From contig NZ_JAJEWQ010000006.1 in assembly GCF_020687805.1 (NCBI RefSeq), forward strand, positions 1-64,000: a stretch of 64,000 bases of DNA. The letters are read 5' to 3'. Source of the DNA: Planctobacterium marinum. GTDB lineage: Bacteria; Pseudomonadota; Gammaproteobacteria; Enterobacterales; Alteromonadaceae. Positions 26,382 to 36,228 of this stretch are shown one piece after another (the stretch's first letter is position 1; each line of letters opens with the position of its first letter). The position numbers and the translations under genes are program-made. The notes under the pieces are model-generated. The model did not search any database. It saw only the letters and a list, made by a program, of their open reading frames with translations, and was not told the DNA's origin.

Positions 26382-27062
26382 ATGAAACAAACACTTTACA
26401 GAAACGCTGAAGAATTAACGGCCCATTTTGCCGGTAAAATCACCGCAATTTTAGATGATGCGATTCAGCGTAAGGGGCAAGCGAGCATACTGGTTTCCGG
26501 TGGCCGCACGCCATTACCTTTGTTCAAAGCGTTGTCACAATCGGACATTGACTGGTCTAAAGTAGTGATCAGTCTGGCGGATGAGCGTTGGGTTGCTGCG
26601 GAGGATGATGCCAGCAACGAAAAACTGGTCAGAGCCAATCTATTGCAGGACAAGGCTGCATCAGCCACCTTTATCAGTATGAAAACTGCCCACGAAGATG
26701 CTGCCGACGCCGTTGTTGAACTGGAATCGCGCTATGCAGCAATGAGTTGGCCGGTAGACGTTCTTATCCTGGGAATGGGGGAGGATGGTCATACTGCGTC
26801 ATTATTCCCTTGTTCTGAGCAAATTCAGGAAGGGCTTAAAACCGAAGCGAAATTGCTGGCGGTGCAACCCACTACAGCACCACATCAACGCATGTCTTTT
26901 TCACTCAGCGCTCTGTTGCAGAGTGAAAATATCTTTTTACACCTGACTGGCGAGAGCAAAAAAGCTGTAATTGAGCAGGCTCTGGCTGGTGATAATGCAC
27001 TAGAAATGCCCATTCGAGCGGTAATTCAAAATTCCGACATCGAATTAGTATGGGCTCCATAG
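26382..27062 (+). CDS. pgl: 6-phosphogluconolactonase
   Basis: A 226-residue DevB/SOL-type lactonase hydrolysing 6-phosphogluconolactone to 6-phosphogluconate. Family motifs are present: LVSGGRTPLPLFKAL (about 36-50), ISLADERWV (about 63-71) and LGMGEDGHTASLFP (about 129-142). It lies 22 bases after zwf and 9 before edd, in the step order of the pathway. Cytoplasmic; no oddities. Confidence 0.95.
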   Translation: MKQTLYRNAEELTAHFAGKITAILDDAIQRKGQASILVSGGRTPLPLFKALSQSDIDWSKVVISLADERWVAAEDDASNEKLVRANLLQDKAASATFISMKTAHEDAADAVVELESRYAAMSWPVDVLILGMGEDGHTASLFPCSEQIQEGLKTEAKLLAVQPTTAPHQRMSFSLSALLQSENIFLHLTGESKKAVIEQALAGDNALEMPIRAVIQNSDIELVWAP

Positions 27063-27071
27063 GAGGAATTC

Positions 27072-28901
27072 ATGAATACCCTTATTCAGGAAGTAACTCA
27101 GAGAATCGAAGAGCGTAGCAAAAAAACGCGCGCTGCTTATTTGAAGAAAATTTCTGATGCCAGAGAGCAAGGCCCTCACCGTGGCGTGTTGTCCTGTGGT
27201 AACCTGGCGCATGGTTTTGCGGCCTGTAGCAAAGAAGAAAAAGCCGACTTAACCAGCATGTTGAAGGCCAACATCGCTATTGTATCTTCATACAATGACA
27301 TGTTGTCTGCCCATCAGCCGTATGAAGAATACCCTCAAAGAATTAAAGAAGCCGTGCGCAAAGTGGGCAGTGTTGCTCAGTTTGCTGGTGGCGTACCGGC
27401 CATGTGCGATGGGGTAACCCAGGGGACGCCGGGCATGGATTTGAGTTTGATGAGCCGTGACGTCATTGCTCAGTCAACCGCCATTTCGCTTTCGCACAAC
27501 ATGTTCGACGGCGCATTAATGCTGGGTATATGTGACAAAATTGTCCCGGGATTGCTTATCGGTTCATTGGCATTTGGGCACCTACCCACAGTATTTGTGC
27601 CTGCCGGACCTATGCCTTCTGGTTTACCAAATAAAGAAAAAGCGCGAATTCGCCAGTTGTTTGCCGAAGGTAAAGTCGGGCGCGATGAACTGTTAAAAGC
27701 CGAATCTGAGTCCTATCATTCTGCGGGAACCTGTACCTTTTACGGCACGGCCAATAGTAATCAGTTGGTGGTGGAAATGATGGGCTTGCACTTACCGGGT
27801 TCTTCGTTTGTTAATCCGGGTACTGAGTTACGCGATGCCCTGACCGAAGCTGCAGCAGTGCAGGTAACCCGACTCACCGATCTGGGGGATAACTACCTGC
27901 CGATCGGCGAGATTGTTGACGCCAAATCTATTGTTAATGGTCTGGTGGGCCTGTTGTCAACGGGCGGTTCAACAAACCACACCATGCACCTGGTGGCGGT
28001 AGCCAGAGCGGCGGGTTATATCATTAACTGGGATGACTTCTCTGATATTTCCAATGCGGTGCCATTGTTGACTCGCATTTATCCCAACGGTTCTGCCGAT
28101 ATCAACCACTTTACTGCTGCCGGCGGTATGTCGTTGTTGTTTAAAGAATTATTAGACGCCGGTTTACTGCATAATGATGTTAAGACTATCTGTGGTAACA
28201 GTTTAGACAAGTATCGAATGGAACCCAGAATCCTGGATGGTGAACTGACCTGGGTGGAAGGTCCGACACAGTCCATGGACAAAGAGGTTGTTGCTTCGGT
28301 GGCTGTGCCCTTTAAGCCTGATGGTGGTTTAACGGTACTTAACGGTAACCTGGGCCGTGCAGTCATTAAAAACTCGGCCATGAGAGCCGGTTCTGAACAT
28401 ATCAAAGCACCCGCTGTGGTGTTTGAAGATCAGTTTGAATTAGATGCCGCCTTTAAAGCCGGTGAACTGAATAAAGATTGTGTGGTTGTGGTGAGATTCC
28501 AGGGACCGAAGGCGATTGGTATGCCGGAATTACACCGTCTGACACCACCGCTGGGCGTGTTGCAAGACAAGGGCTTCCGCGTAGCTCTGGTCACCGATGG
28601 CCGTATGTCGGGTGCGTCCGGAAAAGTACCGGCCGCCATTCACGTGACACCGGAAGCCTGGGACGGAGGTTTAATCGCCAAAGTGCAAAATGACGATGTG
28701 GTTGAACTTAATATTGATACCGGTGAGTTAACCTTACATGTCTCAGAAGACGAGTTGGCTCAGCGTGAGGCCAAAACAGCCGACATTGCACATCACCAGA
28801 TTGGTATGGGGCGCGAGCTGTTCGGCGGTATGAGAACCCACATGAGTAAGGCTGAAGAAGGTGCCTGTTCCTTGTTTATTGAGCAGGAGCAGGGGGAATG
28901 A
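27072..28901 (+). CDS. edd: Phosphogluconate dehydratase
   Basis: A 609-residue IlvD/Edd-family dehydratase turning 6-phosphogluconate into 2-keto-3-deoxy-6-phosphogluconate, the first committed Entner-Doudoroff step. The [4Fe-4S] ligand cysteines lie in the [15 protein letters not shown] and [12 protein letters not shown] regions, and the signature [19 protein letters not shown] is near the C-terminus. A strong AGGAGG Shine-Dalgarno (27061-27066) precedes the ATG. It overlaps glk by 4 bases. Confidence 0.97.
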   Translation: MNTLIQEVTQRIEERSKKTRAAYLKKISDAREQGPHRGVLSCGNLAHGFAACSKEEKADLTSMLKANIAIVSSYNDMLSAHQPYEEYPQRIKEAVRKVGSVAQFAGGVPAMCDGVTQGTPGMDLSLMSRDVIAQSTAISLSHNMFDGALMLGICDKIVPGLLIGSLAFGHLPTVFVPAGPMPSGLPNKEKARIRQLFAEGKVGRDELLKAESESYHSAGTCTFYGTANSNQLVVEMMGLHLPGSSFVNPGTELRDALTEAAAVQVTRLTDLGDNYLPIGEIVDAKSIVNGLVGLLSTGGSTNHTMHLVAVARAAGYIINWDDFSDISNAVPLLTRIYPNGSADINHFTAAGGMSLLFKELLDAGLLHNDVKTICGNSLDKYRMEPRILDGELTWVEGPTQSMDKEVVASVAVPFKPDGGLTVLNGNLGRAVIKNSAMRAGSEHIKAPAVVFEDQFELDAAFKAGELNKDCVVVVRFQGPKAIGMPELHRLTPPLGVLQDKGFRVALVTDGRMSGASGKVPAAIHVTPEAWDGGLIAKVQNDDVVELNIDTGELTLHVSEDELAQREAKTADIAHHQIGMGRELFGGMRTHMSKAEEGACSLFIEQEQGE

Positions 28902-29851
28902 CTGCGAGTTTTGTAGCCGATGTCGGCGGCACTAATATCCGTCTGGCTCAGAGCCAAAACGGTAAGCTGACATCCATCAAAAAATACCTGTGTAACGACT
29001 ACGAAACGATTGCCGACGTGATAAAAGCGTACATGGCTGAGTTTCCGGGGCAGAAATTCGTTGCCGGTTGTATTGGTATCGCCTGTCCGGTTAACAGTGA
29101 TTTGATCATCATGACTAATCACACCTGGCGCTTTTCCGTTAAGGAGTTGCAGCAGCAACTGGAATTAGACTGGTTGCATGTGATCAATGATTACACGGCT
29201 GTAGCGATGTCTTTACCGGTGTTGGACGCCAGTCAAAAAGTTCAGATTGGTCCGGGTGAAGTTAAAGCCAGAGAAAATATTGCGGTATTTGGGCCAGGTA
29301 CTGGACTGGGTGTTGGTCACCTGGTGCCGGTTTCCGAAGGTTGGCAGTGCCTTGATGGTGAAGGTGGTCACGTAGACCTGCCAATCTATAACAAAGACGA
29401 TTTGGTGGTTTGGGAATTTCTGCGGGACAAATACGGTTATGCCTCTGCAGAGGAAGCCTTATCAGGGCGAGGACTGGTGCAAATTTATGAAGCCATTGCC
29501 CTGAATCGCAAACTGGCGGTTCGTTTTACAGAACCAAAAGAAATCACCGCAAATGCACTGGATGGCAGTTGCAATGTGTGTTTGTCTGCATTGAACCGTT
29601 TTTGTGAACTCATGGGGACATTTGCCGGTAATCTGGCATTAAATGTTGCTGCACATGGCGGAGTTTACATTGCCGGTGGCATTGCACAACGATTTGTGGA
29701 TTTTCTTAAATCCAGTGATTTTAGAACACGTTTTGAAGCCAAAGGTCGGTTTCAGCAATACGTGGCAGATATTCCAACCTTTGTTATCACAGAGCCTGAT
29801 CACGGTTTGATCGGCACTGCTGCATATCTGGAACAGAATTTTAAGGGTTAA
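28898..29851 (+). CDS. glk: Glucokinase
   Basis: A 317-residue bacterial glucokinase of the E. coli Glk family, phosphorylating glucose with ATP. Seen are the N-terminal phosphate-binding motif [11 protein letters not shown] (about 6-16), [11 protein letters not shown] with the catalytic Asp region, [12 protein letters not shown] (about 131-142) and GEGGHVDLP (about 154-162). It sits between edd and eda, overlapping edd by 4 bases (ATGA) and ending 4 bases before eda, so glucose phosphorylation is produced together with the catabolic enzymes. Confidence 0.96.
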   Translation: MTASFVADVGGTNIRLAQSQNGKLTSIKKYLCNDYETIADVIKAYMAEFPGQKFVAGCIGIACPVNSDLIIMTNHTWRFSVKELQQQLELDWLHVINDYTAVAMSLPVLDASQKVQIGPGEVKARENIAVFGPGTGLGVGHLVPVSEGWQCLDGEGGHVDLPIYNKDDLVVWEFLRDKYGYASAEEALSGRGLVQIYEAIALNRKLAVRFTEPKEITANALDGSCNVCLSALNRFCELMGTFAGNLALNVAAHGGVYIAGGIAQRFVDFLKSSDFRTRFEAKGRFQQYVADIPTFVITEPDHGLIGTAAYLEQNFKG

Positions 29852-29855
29852 CACT

Positions 29856-30512
29856 ATGAGTAATAATTGGCTCCGCAGCTCTGCGGATGTTTTCGCCCAA
29901 GGTCCGGTTGTTCCGGTATTGGTAATCAAAGAACTGGAGTACGCAGTGCCATTGGCAAAAGCGCTGATCGCTGGCGGCATTAAGGTGCTTGAAGTGACAT
30001 TGCGCACACCGGTTGCTATCGATGTCATCGCAAAAATTGCTCAGGAAGTGCCTGAAGCTGTCATTGGTGCTGGCACAGTAACTAATCGTGAGCAGTTAAA
30101 GGCTGTTACCGAAGCAGGTGCGCAGTTTGCTATCAGTCCCGGGTTAACCCCTGATTTGCTGAAAGCAGGTCAGGAGGGGTCTATTGCCTTGATCCCAGGA
30201 ATAGCCTCTATTTCTGAGTTAATGGTGGGCCTGGATCACGGCTATGATCATTTCAAATTTTTCCCGGCAGAAGCATCGGGCGGCATCAAAGCCATCAAAT
30301 CCATCAGTGGACCCTTCCCGGATGTGACATTTTGTCCTACCGGTGGCATTAGCCCCAATAACTATCTGGACTATCTGGCGTTATCTAACATCAAGTGTGT
30401 TGGTGGCTCCTGGTTGGCACCGGAAGATGCCATGGAGTCAGGTAACTGGCAGCGCATCACTGAACTGGCAGCAGAAGCCGTTGCGGGTGCAAAGACAGTC
30501 AGCCAAAACTAA
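29856..30512 (+). CDS. eda: 2-keto-3-deoxy-6-phosphogluconate aldolase
   Basis: A 218-residue class I KDPG/KHG aldolase that splits KDPG into pyruvate and glyceraldehyde 3-phosphate. Motifs are [13 protein letters not shown] (with the catalytic Glu), [11 protein letters not shown], and the Schiff-base lysine within [13 protein letters not shown] (about 129-141). Last gene of the zwf operon, followed by a strong terminator at 30541-30563. Its product glyceraldehyde 3-phosphate feeds GapA and pyruvate kinase, both under apparent HexR boxes. Confidence 0.97.
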   Translation: MSNNWLRSSADVFAQGPVVPVLVIKELEYAVPLAKALIAGGIKVLEVTLRTPVAIDVIAKIAQEVPEAVIGAGTVTNREQLKAVTEAGAQFAISPGLTPDLLKAGQEGSIALIPGIASISELMVGLDHGYDHFKFFPAEASGGIKAIKSISGPFPDVTFCPTGGISPNNYLDYLALSNIKCVGGSWLAPEDAMESGNWQRITELAAEAVAGAKTVSQN

Positions 30513-30540
30513 TTGGCGTCTGGAAACAGAGATCAGAAAA

Positions 30541-30563
30541 CCAGCAGTTTTGCTGGTTTTTTT
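30541..30563 (+). terminator. Rho-independent terminator of the zwf-eda operon
   Basis: CCAGCA (30541-30546), loop GTTT, TGCTGG (30551-30556), then seven T. It lies 28 bases after the eda stop. Confidence 0.9.
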
Positions 30564-30585
30564 GTATCTGCAGGTTGCCCATTTG

Positions 30586-31497
30586 TCAACGGGCACTGAC
30601 CGTGACTATCAGGTTATCGATATAGCGCCCGGCGGGTTTAAAGTCTACATCAGTAACCTTAACTTTAAACGGAATTGAGCTGGTGGAGAGTGGGTTGTAA
30701 TTGGTATAGCCTCTTGAAAATCCGCCGGCGGCATCAAAGGTACTGCCATCCATCGTTACCTGATAGGGGATCAGGGCTGAGCTATTTTGATGTTTCAGGC
30801 CTCTGTTTTCCGAAGCAACAGAGACGGTGTAATGAACATTGGAGTAGATATCAACATTCCAACTGGCGCTGGAGCCGTTATACAGGTTTCCCAATTCCAC
30901 ATAATAGTAACTGCCTGAGCCTGATACCTTCGAGTTGGTGGGCACACTGACATCCAATACAGAAGGAACTTCAGCTGACACCGTCGCCCACACTTCCGGC
31001 GAAATGTGATAGCCGTAATAGGTGGCGACAATACTGGTGATACCTGTGTAATTTCCGGCGATTTGTGCATCAGTACTGCGCAGTTGTGCCCAGACTTTCA
31101 GGTTTTTTACCCGATATACCGGCACTGCCCAGGCAATACGCCCGTTTATTGAATACTGCGCAAAATGATTGCGGTGTCTGTCTACCAGGTCTGTTTCCAT
31201 GTTGTCCTGACCTGAACTTAATACCAGTGACGTGTTGTTATCTGTGTAGAAAAGAATGTGGGTTACACAATCATCGGTTCTGTCTGAGAATCTGACTGTG
31301 ATTGGGATCGTTTGTTGGTTTCGTCTGTTGGCTCGCCATGACAGTGGATCGGTACTGACAGTAAAGTCCGTCGGGCAGAAGTCATAGTAGTACGAATCCG
31401 CCAGGCCGGGTTTAATGCTGAGTGCAAATAACCAGAGCAATACTGTGCCAACCAGCATTGCTTGTTTTAAGGGGAATCTGCCAGTGTTAACGCTCAT
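30586..31497 (-). CDS. Fimbrial tip protein with spore-coat-U-like domains
   Basis: A 303-residue exported protein; the signal peptide has its hydrophobic core at about 15-30 (LVGTVLLWLFALSI) and ends near GLA-DSYYY. The C-terminal half (about 170-303) resembles the pilins of the same cluster in its ending (GRYIDNLIVTVSAR compared with GSYSDTITVTVSY). The N-terminal half has Cys pairs (FCPTDF, DDCVTH) and may be the adhesive lobe. A long two-lobed subunit at the end of a chaperone-usher operon is the usual tip adhesin (CsuE-like position). It overlaps the usher gene by 4 bases. Receptor unknown. Confidence 0.7.
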   Translation of the reverse strand: MSVNTGRFPLKQAMLVGTVLLWLFALSIKPGLADSYYYDFCPTDFTVSTDPLSWRANRRNQQTIPITVRFSDRTDDCVTHILFYTDNNTSLVLSSGQDNMETDLVDRHRNHFAQYSINGRIAWAVPVYRVKNLKVWAQLRSTDAQIAGNYTGITSIVATYYGYHISPEVWATVSAEVPSVLDVSVPTNSKVSGSGSYYYVELGNLYNGSSASWNVDIYSNVHYTVSVASENRGLKHQNSSALIPYQVTMDGSTFDAAGGFSRGYTNYNPLSTSSIPFKVKVTDVDFKPAGRYIDNLIVTVSAR

Positions 31498-33869
31498 TCT
31501 GATACTTTCTCGCTGTCTTTTAGTTTCACTATTCCCAGTCTAATCAGGCTGATTTCTCCTGCGGTTACTGTTATGTTGGCCTGCCGCTGACCAAACTTAA
31601 TGATGTATTCACCCACCCCGATACCTTCAACAACAAACCGGCCTTTTCGGTTGGTAAACAAGGTTGCGGAATAATTCTCGCCGGTAATGGTACCTCGTTG
31701 CAATGATAACGGGTTGTTGTCCGGATCTTTGACGTAGCCTAATACCGTATATGAAAGATCCGAGCCAATTGTTAACACATGACCGGTATTTGCGCCACCA
31801 ACGATATTATAGGTACCAGGCCCCCAGTCGTAACCAAACGGCACATTGAGGGCGTTAATATTAATAATCCCTTCGGTATAACCTGAGCCCACATTTACCA
31901 AACCGCCAAGTGCTGAACTGGAAGCGCCTAAACTCAATCCGGTGGGGGATGGGTTGATTTTAATGTCTGCTTTTTGCAGCGTTTTATGGGTTTCGATTAC
32001 GGCAAAAGGTGTTCTGATATTGCTGCCAACGCCCACTTTACCATCCGCTATACCCAACGAACTGGAAAGGTTAACCCGATAATCGTTGCTGCGGGATAAA
32101 TTGCTGCGTTGCTGGGTTCTGGCGCTCACATCCAGTCTAAATCTGTTGTGAGTATAGCTTCCTGCCAGGTTAACTGATTCCAGGTCATCGGATTTATTAC
32201 CCTCCAGACTATACCCCCAGTCGTCCTGATAGTTTCGGTTTATTTTTGCATAACTGGCTCGCAAATTATTATTCTGACTGCGGTAATCAATCCTTTTTCG
32301 CGTGAGGCTGCGGTTGTCAAACGCTGACCAGTTAAAATTGATAAACAGGCTGTCTTCATCCTGAGTGACCAGACTATCATTGTTTTGTCGTTGATACTGG
32401 ATACTGACTCGCATGTTTTGATACCGCCAGTTCAACTGCGCCGAAATGTTTTCCGAAGTGCGGTTTTGATTGTTCTTAGCCCGTCTGGCATTGATGTTAA
32501 AATCCATCTTTTCGGTGATAAACCAACTGTAATTTAGTGACCAGCTTTCATCGTTCAGTGAGGTGGGCGATTCCAGCCAGGGCGATTGGACAAAGTTCTT
32601 GCGCTTTTGATAGCTCAATCTGAGATTGGGCACGCCGAAACTGGAACTGCCAAATACCGTGTGTTCTGAATCCAGAGAAATCGCTGAACCCGGTGTATCC
32701 TGGTATTCACTGGTTGTCATGCGCAGAGTCAGGTTGCCGTATTGCGTCCCGGTGGTAACTGAACTGCCAATCAGGAAGTTACCTTCGCTGTATAGCGCGT
32801 TAATACCGGCGGTCAGCGTATTACTAAGTCCTGCCTCATAAAACCCTGTCATGACTAAAGGATCGAGATAATCATAGCTGAAATCGCGAAATTGACTGGG
32901 ATATCCCATTTTGAATGCCCAAACGGATAGCCCTTCTTCCAACAATTGGGAGTTAAAAAAAGTGTTAAAGGTAAAAGATTCGCGTTCGCCGTTCGCATAT
33001 GTTGCCACCACTTCTACGTCATTTTGCCCTGTGCTTAGCGGCAGGTCGTTTAAATCATAGCGGCCCGGGTTTAGTCTGACCTTGGCAACTATGTTGTTAT
33101 TGACGATGACCTGCACTTCACCGGCCTGTTTCATATAAAACTCTTGAGAATTTGTGGGGCTGATTCGTTTCAATGGTTGTAGTTGTTGATATGGCGTAGA
33201 AATGCTCAGTCCGCCGGCATTGAGGGCAGGCAGGTGGCCTTTGTTAAAACTGGAAATGTCACCCACTTCGATGCGCCTGGGTTTGACAAAGTCATCTTTA
33301 AACAGTGTTATCTCGCCGCGATATACTTCGCTGTTGTTATCATCTTTTTCAAAAAATGCGGACCAGTCCAGGTTATAGCCATCGTGCCCGCCGAAATTAC
33401 TTTGTGCAATCCAGTCAAATGCCAGGGCATCGTTTTCCTGATTGGATTTGTCTATGCGCAGATTAAAATTGTTAAGCACCGACCAGCGGGCCGCCGGACT
33501 GGGTTTGGCTAAATAATTGCGGTTGCCGTAAGTTAACTGATCCACCGCCATAGCTTCCGGCGTTAAGGTCAATTGTACTACCAGATCTTTGGTGTTCAGC
33601 GCCAGGCTGATGCCGCGCTCCGCTAATTCTGTAATAGGAATTTCACCCTGGTAGTTATTCAAAAACCGTTTCAGGTCGTCATTGATTAACTCCGCCAGTG
33701 GCAGGGCAAGTGCATCCCCTTCAACACTGTGCAGGCTAAAGTTATCTAATACAAAGGTGACTTCACCGATTTTCCGTTCCTGCCATTGAACAGGCAAGCC
33801 CATGCTGTACATGGCAGCATGGGCATTTAGGGTCAAAAAAAGCAGTATGAGTAATGCATTACTGCGCAT
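31494..33869 (-). CDS. Fimbrial outer-membrane usher
   Basis: A 791-residue usher of the PapC/FimD superfamily with a signal peptide (cleaved near residue 19, NAHA-AMYS). It has an N-terminal periplasmic domain, a long beta-rich translocation pore (about 150-620) including the segment NPGRYDLNDLPLSTGQNDVEV that begins the barrel/plug region, and C-terminal domains (about 650-791; GYVKDPDNNPLSL, FTNRKGRFVVEGIGVGEYIIKFG). It threads pilin-chaperone complexes through the outer membrane. Slightly shorter than classical ushers (about 830-860). It overlaps the chaperone gene by 11 bases and the tip gene by 4. Confidence 0.9.
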   Translation of the reverse strand: MRSNALLILLFLTLNAHAAMYSMGLPVQWQERKIGEVTFVLDNFSLHSVEGDALALPLAELINDDLKRFLNNYQGEIPITELAERGISLALNTKDLVVQLTLTPEAMAVDQLTYGNRNYLAKPSPAARWSVLNNFNLRIDKSNQENDALAFDWIAQSNFGGHDGYNLDWSAFFEKDDNNSEVYRGEITLFKDDFVKPRRIEVGDISSFNKGHLPALNAGGLSISTPYQQLQPLKRISPTNSQEFYMKQAGEVQVIVNNNIVAKVRLNPGRYDLNDLPLSTGQNDVEVVATYANGERESFTFNTFFNSQLLEEGLSVWAFKMGYPSQFRDFSYDYLDPLVMTGFYEAGLSNTLTAGINALYSEGNFLIGSSVTTGTQYGNLTLRMTTSEYQDTPGSAISLDSEHTVFGSSSFGVPNLRLSYQKRKNFVQSPWLESPTSLNDESWSLNYSWFITEKMDFNINARRAKNNQNRTSENISAQLNWRYQNMRVSIQYQRQNNDSLVTQDEDSLFINFNWSAFDNRSLTRKRIDYRSQNNNLRASYAKINRNYQDDWGYSLEGNKSDDLESVNLAGSYTHNRFRLDVSARTQQRSNLSRSNDYRVNLSSSLGIADGKVGVGSNIRTPFAVIETHKTLQKADIKINPSPTGLSLGASSSALGGLVNVGSGYTEGIININALNVPFGYDWGPGTYNIVGGANTGHVLTIGSDLSYTVLGYVKDPDNNPLSLQRGTITGENYSATLFTNRKGRFVVEGIGVGEYIIKFGQRQANITVTAGEISLIRLGIVKLKDSEKVSE

Positions 33870-34575
33870 TGTCGGCAGTCACCAAATTGACTTGCGCGGG
33901 TAGAGGAGATTCAGCAATGAGTTCTTTAATATTGATAGATAACTTATGTTCCGGCATTAGGAAGGTCACCGGCATATTTTGTTGTAACCACTGCCAGTTC
34001 CCGGTCATTTCACCATTGATGTGAATAGTGCTTTGTACCAGATTCACCACTGCATCACCGGTATTGACTATGTTCAGGTAACAGTGCTCTTTGTCTGTAC
34101 AGTCCAGCGTCTGGAGTAACTGTCCAACAGTGTCAGGTTGAGAGACAAATACCAGCGTCGCAAAGTTAAAAATCATATTAACCTGAGAAGCCTGGCCTTG
34201 TTGTTCGATAGGGAGCTGTTTAAAAACAATGCGGTAAGACTGGGTTTTTTCAAAATCCGGATCTCCCAGAAATTGTGCTCTGAATACCTGATAGCCATTG
34301 GCAGGCACATCAACCTGGGGAGGCAGCACAATAAAGTCTTCTTCAGTTTCGGTGAGTATTTCCTTTTGGTTTTCATCAAAACTGCGCTTGTAAACGACGA
34401 CTTCAATGGGGACCGGAGTGTCACTGGGGTTGATAACGCGATAGGTGACTGCGGAACGATTCCCGCTGGTGTGAAGCTCTGCCACCATAGGCTGCACCTG
34501 ATAGGCGAACGCGCTGACGGAGAGGCCTGATAACAGAAAAGAAATTACCCATATAACATGGCGTAAGTGAAGCAT
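33859..34575 (-). CDS. Periplasmic fimbrial chaperone
   Basis: A 238-residue PapD-like chaperone: signal peptide (about 1-24, SVSAFA-YQV), an N-terminal immunoglobulin-like domain (about 25-150; VTYRVINPSDTPVPIEVVV, FRAQF, SYRIVFKQLP) and a C-terminal domain (about 160-230). It binds pilin subunits by donor-strand complementation and delivers them to the usher. GGAG lies 9-12 bases before the ATG. A 13-bp stem-loop (34611-34641) separates it from the upstream pilin gene. Assignment to the archaic (sigma) class rests on the spore-coat-U-like pilins and is tentative. Confidence 0.88.
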   Translation of the reverse strand: MLHLRHVIWVISFLLSGLSVSAFAYQVQPMVAELHTSGNRSAVTYRVINPSDTPVPIEVVVYKRSFDENQKEILTETEEDFIVLPPQVDVPANGYQVFRAQFLGDPDFEKTQSYRIVFKQLPIEQQGQASQVNMIFNFATLVFVSQPDTVGQLLQTLDCTDKEHCYLNIVNTGDAVVNLVQSTIHINGEMTGNWQWLQQNMPVTFLMPEHKLSINIKELIAESPLPAQVNLVTADNAQ

Positions 34576-34610
34576 GTGTGCACTCCGTTTTTTTTATTTT
34601 TATACAGGAA

Positions 34611-34641
34611 AGCAAAAGTCGGCAGGGCGCCGACTTTTGCT
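34611..34641 (-). terminator. 13-bp stem-loop between pilin and chaperone genes
   Basis: AGCAAAAGTCGGC (34611-34623), 5-base loop, GCCGACTTTTGCT (34629-34641), a perfect 13-bp stem. No T tract follows on the minus strand, so it is more likely a partial attenuator or a 3' mRNA stabiliser that lets pilin message exceed chaperone-usher message. Confidence 0.65.
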
Positions 34642-34694
34642 TAAATTGGTATGCACATTTATAACTCAAAATGGGGATTGAGTCACCTGCTACC

Positions 34695-35195
34695 TTAGTT
34701 GTAGGATACGGTGACCGTGATGGTATCTGAATATGAACCCTCGTATTCGAAACCGGATACCTGTGGTCTGATTGACACTGTTTTAGCGACAGAGTCACCT
34801 TTGACATCACTCCCCGAGCTTTGATTAACTTCCTGGTCGGAAGTCAGGCTTAAACCAGTCGCCGTATCGGAAATATCTAACAGGTAGCCAATGTCTTTGC
34901 CGCTGTGGGTATCATTTTTTAGTACACCACCATTCGCCGATGAATAGGTAGTATTGGCGGTACCTTGCCCGGTGTTACACCAGATTTCGACGCTGGCAAC
35001 ATCCTGTGAATTCGTGGAGGCCAGATCCAGACTGGTAGCACCATTTGCCTGAGTTCTGTTCACCTTACATTCCGGGAGAATTTCTCCACCGATATCAAAC
35101 GAGGTTTGTTCAGTGTCGTCTACTGAAATGGTGGCAGCAACGTTCAGTGATGTAGCCAGTGTGGAAAAAGCAATTGTTTTAATAAAAGTGTTCAT
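34695..35195 (-). CDS. Spore-coat-U-like fimbrial pilin (copy D)
   Basis: A 166-residue exported pilin: signal peptide to about residue 20, then the shared mature start ISVDDTEQTSFDIGGEI. It has a disulfide pair (Cys in LPECKV and in EIWCNTG) and the terminal strand YSDTITVTVSYN that marks spore-coat-U/archaic fimbrial subunits. It is closest to copy A at 37014 (both share EIWCNTGQ, HSGxDIxYLLDISDT and a SIRPQVxGFEYEGSYSD tail). AGGGG lies upstream of the ATG. It sits 50 bases after copy C and is followed by the 13-bp stem-loop. Confidence 0.85.
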   Translation of the reverse strand: MNTFIKTIAFSTLATSLNVAATISVDDTEQTSFDIGGEILPECKVNRTQANGATSLDLASTNSQDVASVEIWCNTGQGTANTTYSSANGGVLKNDTHSGKDIGYLLDISDTATGLSLTSDQEVNQSSGSDVKGDSVAKTVSIRPQVSGFEYEGSYSDTITVTVSYN

Positions 35196-35245
35196 TTGTA
35201 TTCCCCTAAAATTCTGTTAACTAATTTTGTTTTAATTCTGTTGGT

Positions 35246-35740
35246 TTATTCGTAAGAAACGGTAACTTCGATGGTGTCAGTGTATGTTCCGGCGTATTCA
35301 AATCCGGTAACTAAAGGTTTTACTGAAACCGAACGGGTTGCTTCTGCACCGTCCACACCTTTACCCGAAACCTGATTGACGGTTTGGTCTCTGGTTAGCG
35401 ATAAATCATTGGCGGTGCCGGAGATATCAATAGAGTAGGCGATTTTCTTTCCTTCCTGGCTGACCATGTAGCCACCATTGATCGAAGAATAAGTCGTTTT
35501 GGCTGTTCCTTGTCCGGTATTACACCACAAGGAAATAGAAGCTGTTCTTTGCGCTTCGGCTGATGACAGGTCCAGCGCGGTTGCTGTGGTCGCTGCATTA
35601 TTAGTGACTTTACATTCAGGTAAAATCTCGCCACCGATATCAAATGAGGTTTGCTCGGTATCATCTACGGAAATTGTGGCATTGGCATTTAAAGCAGTAA
35701 AAGCAGCGATAGCGATAAGTGTTTTGTTGATAGTTTTCAT
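35246..35740 (-). CDS. Spore-coat-U-like fimbrial pilin (copy C)
   Basis: A 164-residue exported pilin: signal MKTINKTLIAIAAFTALNANA, then the shared ISVDDTEQTSFDIGGEI, Cys pair (LPECKV; LWCNTGQ) and terminal strand YTDTIEVTVSYE. The start is put at ATG 35738-35740, which has GAGAGG at a good distance; the TTG five codons earlier overlaps that site. A sigma-54-type promoter lies at 35805-35820, about 55 bases of leader before the start. With copy D it probably forms the message closest to the assembly genes. Confidence 0.85.
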   Translation of the reverse strand: MKTINKTLIAIAAFTALNANATISVDDTEQTSFDIGGEILPECKVTNNAATTATALDLSSAEAQRTASISLWCNTGQGTAKTTYSSINGGYMVSQEGKKIAYSIDISGTANDLSLTRDQTVNQVSGKGVDGAEATRSVSVKPLVTGFEYAGTYTDTIEVTVSYE

Positions 35741-36228
35741 TGTATGGCCTCTCAAGCATTCGGTTAATTTTGTTTTTGGGGATTTCCCCGTTTGATTAAC
35801 TCAATGCAGGAGTGGTGCCAACTTTTTCAAATGATGCTGTGAATTTCTCGAAAATTAATTCGCTGCGAAATAAAACATATAAAAAACAATACGTTAACTG
35901 TTAAATTTATAACGTAATTTTTTGAAATTATTTTGAATGGCTCTAAATTTGTGGTGCGAAGCGCAGATCGGCTCGACTTGGCGAGCAAAAATTTGACGCA
36001 CATTTACCGGCACAACAGACAATATTCCAGCTGTCATATTTTTGGCAGTCAAAAACATGACACTGCTATCGCATTGCCATTGGCATACACAAATTTGACT
36101 GTCGTTTGTATCGTCGTATGTTTATAACCCGGCGCAGGGCACCCTATATTTTAAAATTACCGATAGGCAGTTTCCTTGTTTGATTCGGACGCAACCAAAC
36201 AAGATTGGGGGAGCAGAAGCAGAACTGT
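35741..36228. other. AT-rich region between pilin copies C and B
   Basis: 488 bases with no convincing gene. The end next to copy C carries a sigma-54-type promoter (35805-35820), and beyond it is an AT-rich stretch (35850-35940) suited to bending or activator binding. Upstream enhancer sites for a sigma-54 activator would be expected here, but I could not define them. I saw no remnant pilin frame. Confidence 0.5.
35805..35820 (-). promoter_or_regulatory. Sigma-54 (-24/-12) promoter for pilin C
   Basis: Minus strand TGGCACCACTCCTGCA: GG and GC are exactly ten bases apart, and 15 of 16 positions agree with TGGCACNNNNNTTGCA. It is preceded by AAAAAGT, as at the second site. The predicted transcription start is about 55 bases before the pilin C ATG. 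Confidence 0.75.
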
